Positions 58,351-64,000 of a stretch of DNA of 64,000 nt are shown here, one piece after another. Within the stretch, counting starts at the first letter, position 1. Each line of letters starts with the position of its first letter. The stretch is from Chimonanthus salicifolius (lineage: Eukaryota; Streptophyta; Magnoliopsida; Laurales; Calycanthaceae): positions 42,766,631 through 42,830,630 of the forward strand of contig CM023539.1 of the NCBI GenBank assembly GCA_013350335.1, written 5' to 3'. The notes under the pieces were generated by a model. It had not been told where the DNA came from and did no database searches. It worked only from the letters and a program-made list of their open reading frames with translations. Position numbers and translations under genes: made by a program.

Positions 58351-59910
58351 AACTATAAGGCGTGATTTTTGGCTTTTTGCACCCATCTCTTAAAAAAGGA
58401 AATTCAAATTTTCTCATCTCTGTTTTCTTATTTTCCAAAATTTAGGTGAAAATTGAAATTTCCTCGATTTAACATGAGAAATTACTACCCTAACTATAAT
58501 TATTATTATATATAATAGTCCTAATAAATTATTGTCAATTCATTTGTTTGATCAATTTGAAGTTGAGGTTTATATTTGGATTTGACAAACAATAAAATTT
58601 ATATGTTAAAATTTATTGATGTATTCTTAGTGGAGTTCAATTCGGCGCGTCACCTATTTGAAATGAGATAAAGATACAACAATTAATTTTCTTTATTTCA
58701 TTAATTTTAGAGCTTTTGATGTATTAATGTATCATGTCAAGTCAGAATCTTTATGACATCAACTTAGAAAATGGATAACTAGTGCCAATTCAAAAATTGT
58801 CACAAAAATATTAGCCGATTCCTTGCAATTGGTATGAAAAAGAGTCCGTACTTTGAATTATAATAAGGACAATTTCATTGATAACTTATCGTGTGACTAG
58901 TTGTATCCTACTTAAGTTGTGGGCCTAACTATTCAGATTTCATTAACTTTAGAGCTTTTTCATATTAGTCGGATCTTTAATCATACAAAATGCCAAGTGT
59001 CATGATATAAATTTTGAAAAATGTAAAAAGCTATAATGTATAAAGAAGTGAATATTGCCCGCTTAGGTGGTAACAATGAATAATCACAATAACAAGTTAA
59101 CAACATTATATCATATTAGAGAATCTACATCATAAAAATAATTCTATTTTAAATTACTTAATATTTTTGACATGTATCAATTTCTTACGTGTTGGACCCT
59201 ATACATTTAGGTAGAGTCCATTAAAAAAAGTGGTGATATATTTGTTGAATCTTTTTCAAATATATAAATAAAAAATCAATATAATATAATATATCAATCA
59301 AGTCACTTTTTAAATACTCAAAATTTAGATTTATTACATATTTTAATGAGCCCATACTCTAAAATCTAAATTATTTTTGTTGGATAAAGGTCCTTTTTCA
59401 ACATATTAATTATCACCCCATTTCTTAAACATCATAACTAAACCCATGGGATTAAGAGATTTAATACCACACACGCCGGTGTAGGGATGATGCCAAAGTT
59501 TGAGTTTATTGAAGTCATTTATATTTTTAGAGATATGCTAAATTCATAATATCTTATAGATTTTTTGTACGTAGCTATTAATGTCTTATCAAATTAGAAA
59601 ATAATATTAATATCATAATTTGAAAAAAAAAAAATAAATATATGAGCTATATAATTTAAATATTAATCTACAAAATTAAAAAAACATAGTTTCATTTATT
59701 CAATTAAGATCCTTTTTTGAATCCCATGTTTATGCATAGAAATCAATCAAATCATAGTTTTAAGTTTTCAAATCTTATAATCTACATGTATTAAAATTTA
59801 AGTTAAAATAGCAAATCTAGCATAATAAATTGAAGAAAAAATTCACTGACATTCTATCTATAATTTTCCCTAGTTACCTAAAATAAATCGGCTTCCATTT
59901 AAGACACTCT
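58351..59910. other. AT-rich spacer between the divergent CXIP4-like and CDC20-like genes
   Basis: No gene recognised. The two genes are divergently transcribed, and both promoters lie at the edges of this spacer. Confidence 0.5.
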
Positions 59911-59915
59911 TAACA

Positions 59916-60071
59916 AAACCCTAAACGTGTTAAAGCCACGCGCTTTGAAAGAAGGCGTTAAAGCCACGCACTTTGACAGTGTTTCGACTAAATTTGGAAA
60001 GAGGGGCCCACTTTCATTTTTGAAATTTGAATATTCATCCGTTCAACGAGGGTGAACTACTAAGCTATAAA
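59916..60071 (+). promoter_or_regulatory. CDC20 promoter: telo-box, tandem 20-bp repeat, MSA-like core and TATA
   Basis: In order: a telo-box AAACCCTAA (59916-59924); two copies of GTTAAAGCCACGCRCTTTGA (59929-59948 and 59957-59976, one mismatch, 28-bp spacing); CCGTT at 60039-60043, i.e. AACGG on the other strand, the core of the M-phase-specific activator element; and TATAAA at 60066-60071. Telo-boxes are frequent in promoters of genes active in dividing cells and AACGG elements in G2/M genes. A 5-base core is weak evidence by itself. Confidence 0.5.
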
Positions 60072-60264
60072 TTGCTGCAAGTAGTGACCGACGTTCACTT
60101 TTCTCTCTTCCATCAACTTTCATTCTCTCTTTCCTGCTCTCATCTCTTCTGCGATCTTCCATTTTCTCTCTCCTGCTCTCATCTCTTCTGCGATCTTCCC
60201 TTTTCTTTCTCTCCTGCTCTCAGTCTCTGGTTCTGTTCTGTTCTGAATCTTTAGTTCGATTGTC

Positions 60265-62877
60265 ATGGATGTATCAATCTTATCTCAACGCCCATATCAG
60301 GGCAGAAACATTGGAAGGCACCAATTTTACGTAAGTGGATCTATCACGCATGTTTCAAATTGCCATTTCTTTGAATTTTATTTCTATTTTCCCTAGCTTC
60401 GGTTTTTTTGACAAAAATATATAAAATATTTTCATAGAAACAGATCGAATTGCATTGCTTAAGCATTTTGATTTTAGGTTTTCTGATTCTGCTTTTATCA
60501 TATACCTAAACCTATCTGGTTGTTCTTAATCTGTTTGATAATCTGTCATTTGGATGATTTGCAGGGAGACAGATTCATCCCCAACAGATCTGCGATGGAT
60601 CTAGACATGGCCCGTTACTTGTTAATGGATTCAAAGAAAGAAAAAGAGAATACAGGGGTGGCCTCTCCATCAAAATCAGCTTACAGAAAGCATCTCGAAG
60701 AAGCTTTGATGATGAATAGGACCCGGATTCTCAATTTCAACGGTAGCCCTCCCACACCTGTCAAAACTATTTATCAAGATACAATCTCCGACGTGCAGCA
60801 AGTAAAAACGTTGAAGCCAAACAGACGCATTCCTAAGGTAACTATTAACTTTTCTTCCTGTTTTTATTGATTTTTTTTTCCCTGTTTTAATCTTTGAATA
60901 AAAAAAAAATCTCCGTTTCGTCGGGATAACTAATGGGTTCTTTTACATTGATCTCGCAGTCTGCAGAGAGGACAGTAAAAATTCCAGGCATTGTAGATGA
61001 TTTTTATCTTAATTTGCTTGACTGGAGCAGTAGAAACACCATTGCTGTTGCTCTTGGAAACAAGGTCCGCTTGTGGAACGGTTCAAATGGGTCTAATTCA
61101 GAGCTTTTGAATGTGGGTGACGAGAATTGTCTAATTACCAGCGTCAGTTGGGCTCCAAATGGGCGTCATATTGCTGTGGGGATGGACAGTTCTATTATTG
61201 AGGTCTGGGATGCCACCACCAATAAAAAGGTTTATATTCTTTGCCTTTAATTATAACAGTAGTTTTAGATACATCTTTTTACCCCTTCTATTTCCATTTC
61301 ATTGTCATAATTATCATGCTTTCTCAAGAGATTTTGCACTAATTAATTGAAAAAACATTCATACTGTTGTGGGTCCAGCCCACAAGAACGAAAGAAAGGA
61401 ATGAAAAAAGAAGAGGAAGGAACCCAGGAAGAATCCCTTTGATGATGTACCCAAGACAGATTTCTGGCCATCCCTTTATTTCTGGCCATTCTTTTGATGT
61501 ACCTGAGACAGAGTTGATTTCGGCTATTTTCGTATTATTTTCTCCTCTAAATTGTAATACGAAAACCCAAGATTTGTCTGAGTGATTGATTGACTTGAGA
61601 AAATTCCAAAAATTAATATAGGGCTGGGGTTAATTTATTTCAAGTCAAATACAATGAGACCCATTTTGTCAATAATCTTAGTCATTATTCATATAGGTGA
61701 TGCTCTAATTCATGACAACTTCGATTTTAACTTGTGACTAATAGTCCTTGACCAATGACATGAGACTAGGAAGACAGATTTCAGGGCCTCTCTTCGAATG
61801 TAGAATAGGACCCAAGATGGGTCCTCATGTAAAGTGTCATATTTCCTCTTTTCATTTTACTTGAAACTCCATTATATTGTGAGCTTGTCATTGTATTTGG
61901 AAACTGTTCTGTTTTTTTTTTTTTTTTGTAGTACTTGTTCGTCTGTTTTTTTCCCCTTCTTCTATTGACATGATCACCATATGCCATGATTTCTTTTTCT
62001 TTTTTTTTTTGGTAATCTAGATATCATATCTTTAACATTGGTTATTATTTTCATTTGTTCCTGCAGTTGAAAACATTGGAAGATGGGCATGATTCTCGAG
62101 TCAGCGCTCTCTGTTGGAACAATCAGATCCTAACGAGTGGAGGACTGGATGGCATGGTTTTTGACAATGACTTGAGAATAAGATCAAACATTATCCACGC
62201 ATACAGTGGTCACGAAGGAGAGGTATGTGGGCTAAAATGGTCCAGTTCTGGCCAGCAATTGGCAAGTGGAGGGACTGACAGTCTCCTCTGCATATGGGAC
62301 CAATCAATGGCCTCTTCAAATTCTCCAACCCTATGGCAACACAGGTTTGAAGCTCACGAAGGTACCATCAAAGCTATCGCCTGGTGCCCATTCCAACGAA
62401 ACCTGCTTGCTTCTGGTGGTGGTTCCTTTGGATAGACGTATTAAGTTTTGGAATACTCAAACGGGTGCCTGTTTGAATTCAATTAATACGGGATTCACAA
62501 GTATGTTCGTTATTATGGAGCAAGAACTGAGAAGGAATTGTTGAGTTCTCATGGATTTTGGAATAACCAGCTGATCTTGTGGAAGTATCCATCGATGGAT
62601 AAGATGGCAGAACTGGCTGGTCACACATCCAGAGTCCTCTTCACGGCTCAGGTATAAAAAAAGACCTCTTTTTATTGATATCTGGAGTTCTTAGAGTGGG
62701 TTATGTTCTTTGTACTGATTTTGATTTTTTTTTCCTTCTCTTTTCCTGAACTTTCAGAGTCCAGATGGATGTAAAGTGGCATCTGCATCAGCGGATAGAA
62801 CTATGAAGATTTGGAATATCTTCAGGGAAGACAAGCCTGCACACAAACCTTTCAGCAACGTGAGCTACATTAGGTGA
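60265..62877 (+). CDS. CDC20: CDC20-type APC/C activator (Fizzy), 5 exons, three 1-base insertions in exon 4
   Basis: WD40 co-activator of the anaphase-promoting complex, which selects mitotic cyclins and securin for ubiquitination and is the target of the spindle checkpoint. Exons: 60265-60330, 60565-60837, 60960-61229, 62067-62651, 62758-62877. The N-terminus has a C-box (GDRFIPNR, residues 23-30), a KEN motif (49-51) and the conserved [10 protein letters not shown]. The seven-bladed WD40 domain starts at the end of exon 2/exon 3 ([28 protein letters not shown]) and ends [20 protein letters not shown]. The C-terminus is Ile-Arg, the IR tail that binds APC/C. Expected length is 436 residues, normal for plants. 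As read, exon 4 is broken: extra bases near 62430 (TAG at 62433), 62494 and 62528. Together they restore the frame, and [20 protein letters not shown] then continues correctly. All splice sites are normal. Either a locally poor sequence or a very young pseudogene. Confidence 0.88.
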
Positions 62878-64000
62878 AGATGAACAAGTGTAGTGCAATT
62901 TTTCCGATGAAGTTGAGCATGTATACAGCATTTTTTTTTCCATGTCTTGTGGAATCTGTACAGAGCGAAAAGAAAAGAAGAAAAGTGAAATTTCAATTGG
63001 AAAAGCATTAAGTTTTTCAGGAAAATCGTCATTTGTAGTGCTGAATTTACCACTTTTTTTTTATTACTTGCAATTGTAAACAAGAAATGAGCTTAAGATC
63101 GAGTATAAGAGTCTGGTCTCCGATGACTGTTTAAAGGTTTGATGTTATTAAACACTCATGTACTTTTTGAATTTCTGAATCAAATGCACTTTTTTAAATA
63201 GGTTATGCCTACTGTCATTGAAGAACTCTTACATTCTGAACTGTGCAGAAGTTCATAAGTTGTCATTGTTGCACTCATAAACTATTATGTATTATTAGGA
63301 TCAGTTTTTTGAGGCCGTACATTAGAAATTATTCGTTGAGACTCCAAATAGAATAACTAATTTTGGGTCATCCACCTCGGATTGTGAGTATGAATTTGTT
63401 TGAAAATTCTAGTTTCCATGAAATATGTTGATATTTAAGAGAGAATTTACTTAATTCTTTTGGTACGATTTTTTAAGTCCCAAAACTATACCATTTTCAC
63501 TTAAAATCAGTCCCGGAGTTCATAAAATTCAGATTAGATGAATTTTGATATCTTGTTTTTAGAAATCGGTCGAGAAACGGGTTTGTTTAAAAATCTCACT
63601 TCACAGCCCATTCGTGTAGGAGCTATTCGACATGAATAATGGTAGCATAAATTTTTTTTCCATACTTTATTATTCAATTTTAGATTATTTAAGAGTCAAA
63701 TATAAAAAAAGAAAGATAAAAAACTGACAATGGTCATTCTTTAGTAGAAAATTAACATAAAATTAGTAGATTTTATTTTCTATGTTTCTCGATTTTTTGG
63801 AATTTTTTCCATTTTTTTTCAAATTATTTTAAAATTCTTGATTTCGTAACTTCGAAATCATAATTAAATATCTAAATGGCAGTGAAATAATGAAAAAATT
63901 ACATAGAAATGAATCTTAGAATTTTCTAGATTTTTTTGTAGGTTTTTCCCATATTTTCCTTAATCAGGCATTTCAGAATTAAATCTGTCACACAAGTTTG
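62878..64000. other. CDC20 3' flank and AT-rich DNA
   Basis: The first few hundred bases should be the 3' untranslated region of CDC20. No further gene, RNA or repeat was recognised up to the window end. Confidence 0.5.

Overview
This is nuclear DNA from a flowering plant. It holds multi-exon genes with GT-AG introns, AT-rich introns and spacers, a chloroplast-targeted enzyme gene, plant-specific gene families and many plant-type LINEs, tRNA-derived SINEs, hAT/MULE/Harbinger-like elements and LTR remnants. I cannot name the species from sequence alone.

Gene layout, left to right: (1) TFIIE alpha subunit, + strand, 10 coding exons over 15 kb (636-15594), whose introns are swollen by transposons. 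(2) An intergenic stretch with two related minisatellite-bearing inverted-repeat elements (about 19.9-21.4 kb). (3) A WAT1-related EamA/MtN21-type transporter, - strand, 7 exons (21657-24222). (4) About 9.5 kb of transposon-rich spacer (24.2-33.7 kb) with a SINE, a hAT-like element, a solo LTR, a 111-bp tandem duplication and very old LINE debris. (5) A plastid class I fructose-bisphosphate aldolase, + strand, 6 exons (33769-41861), with one apparent 1-base frameshift in exon 4. (6) A decayed copy of a CXIP4-type zinc-knuckle gene, - strand (43656-44497). (7) About 11 kb filled by LINE, SINE and MITE insertions plus a broken fragment of a DExH-box RNA helicase gene (54183-55013). (8) The intact CXIP4-type gene, - strand, one coding exon (56799-57821). 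(9) A CDC20-type APC/C activator, + strand, 5 exons (60265-62877), with three clustered 1-base insertions in exon 4.

The genes do not form a pathway: general transcription, membrane transport, Calvin cycle/glycolysis, a nuclear zinc-knuckle protein and cell-cycle control. The structural story is the duplication of the CXIP4 locus (about 43.0-45.8 kb and 56.55-58.35 kb, same orientation), followed by decay of one copy, and dense nested transposition.

I found no sign of a new multi-gene system. The best leads are the frameshifts in two otherwise intact housekeeping genes, a 28-bp copy of an exon edge inside the WAT1-related gene, a GC-rich block that replaced most of the 5' leader intron of the CXIP4 pseudogene, and a well-resolved nested insertion (LINE in hAT in a TFIIE intron) with target-site duplications at both levels.
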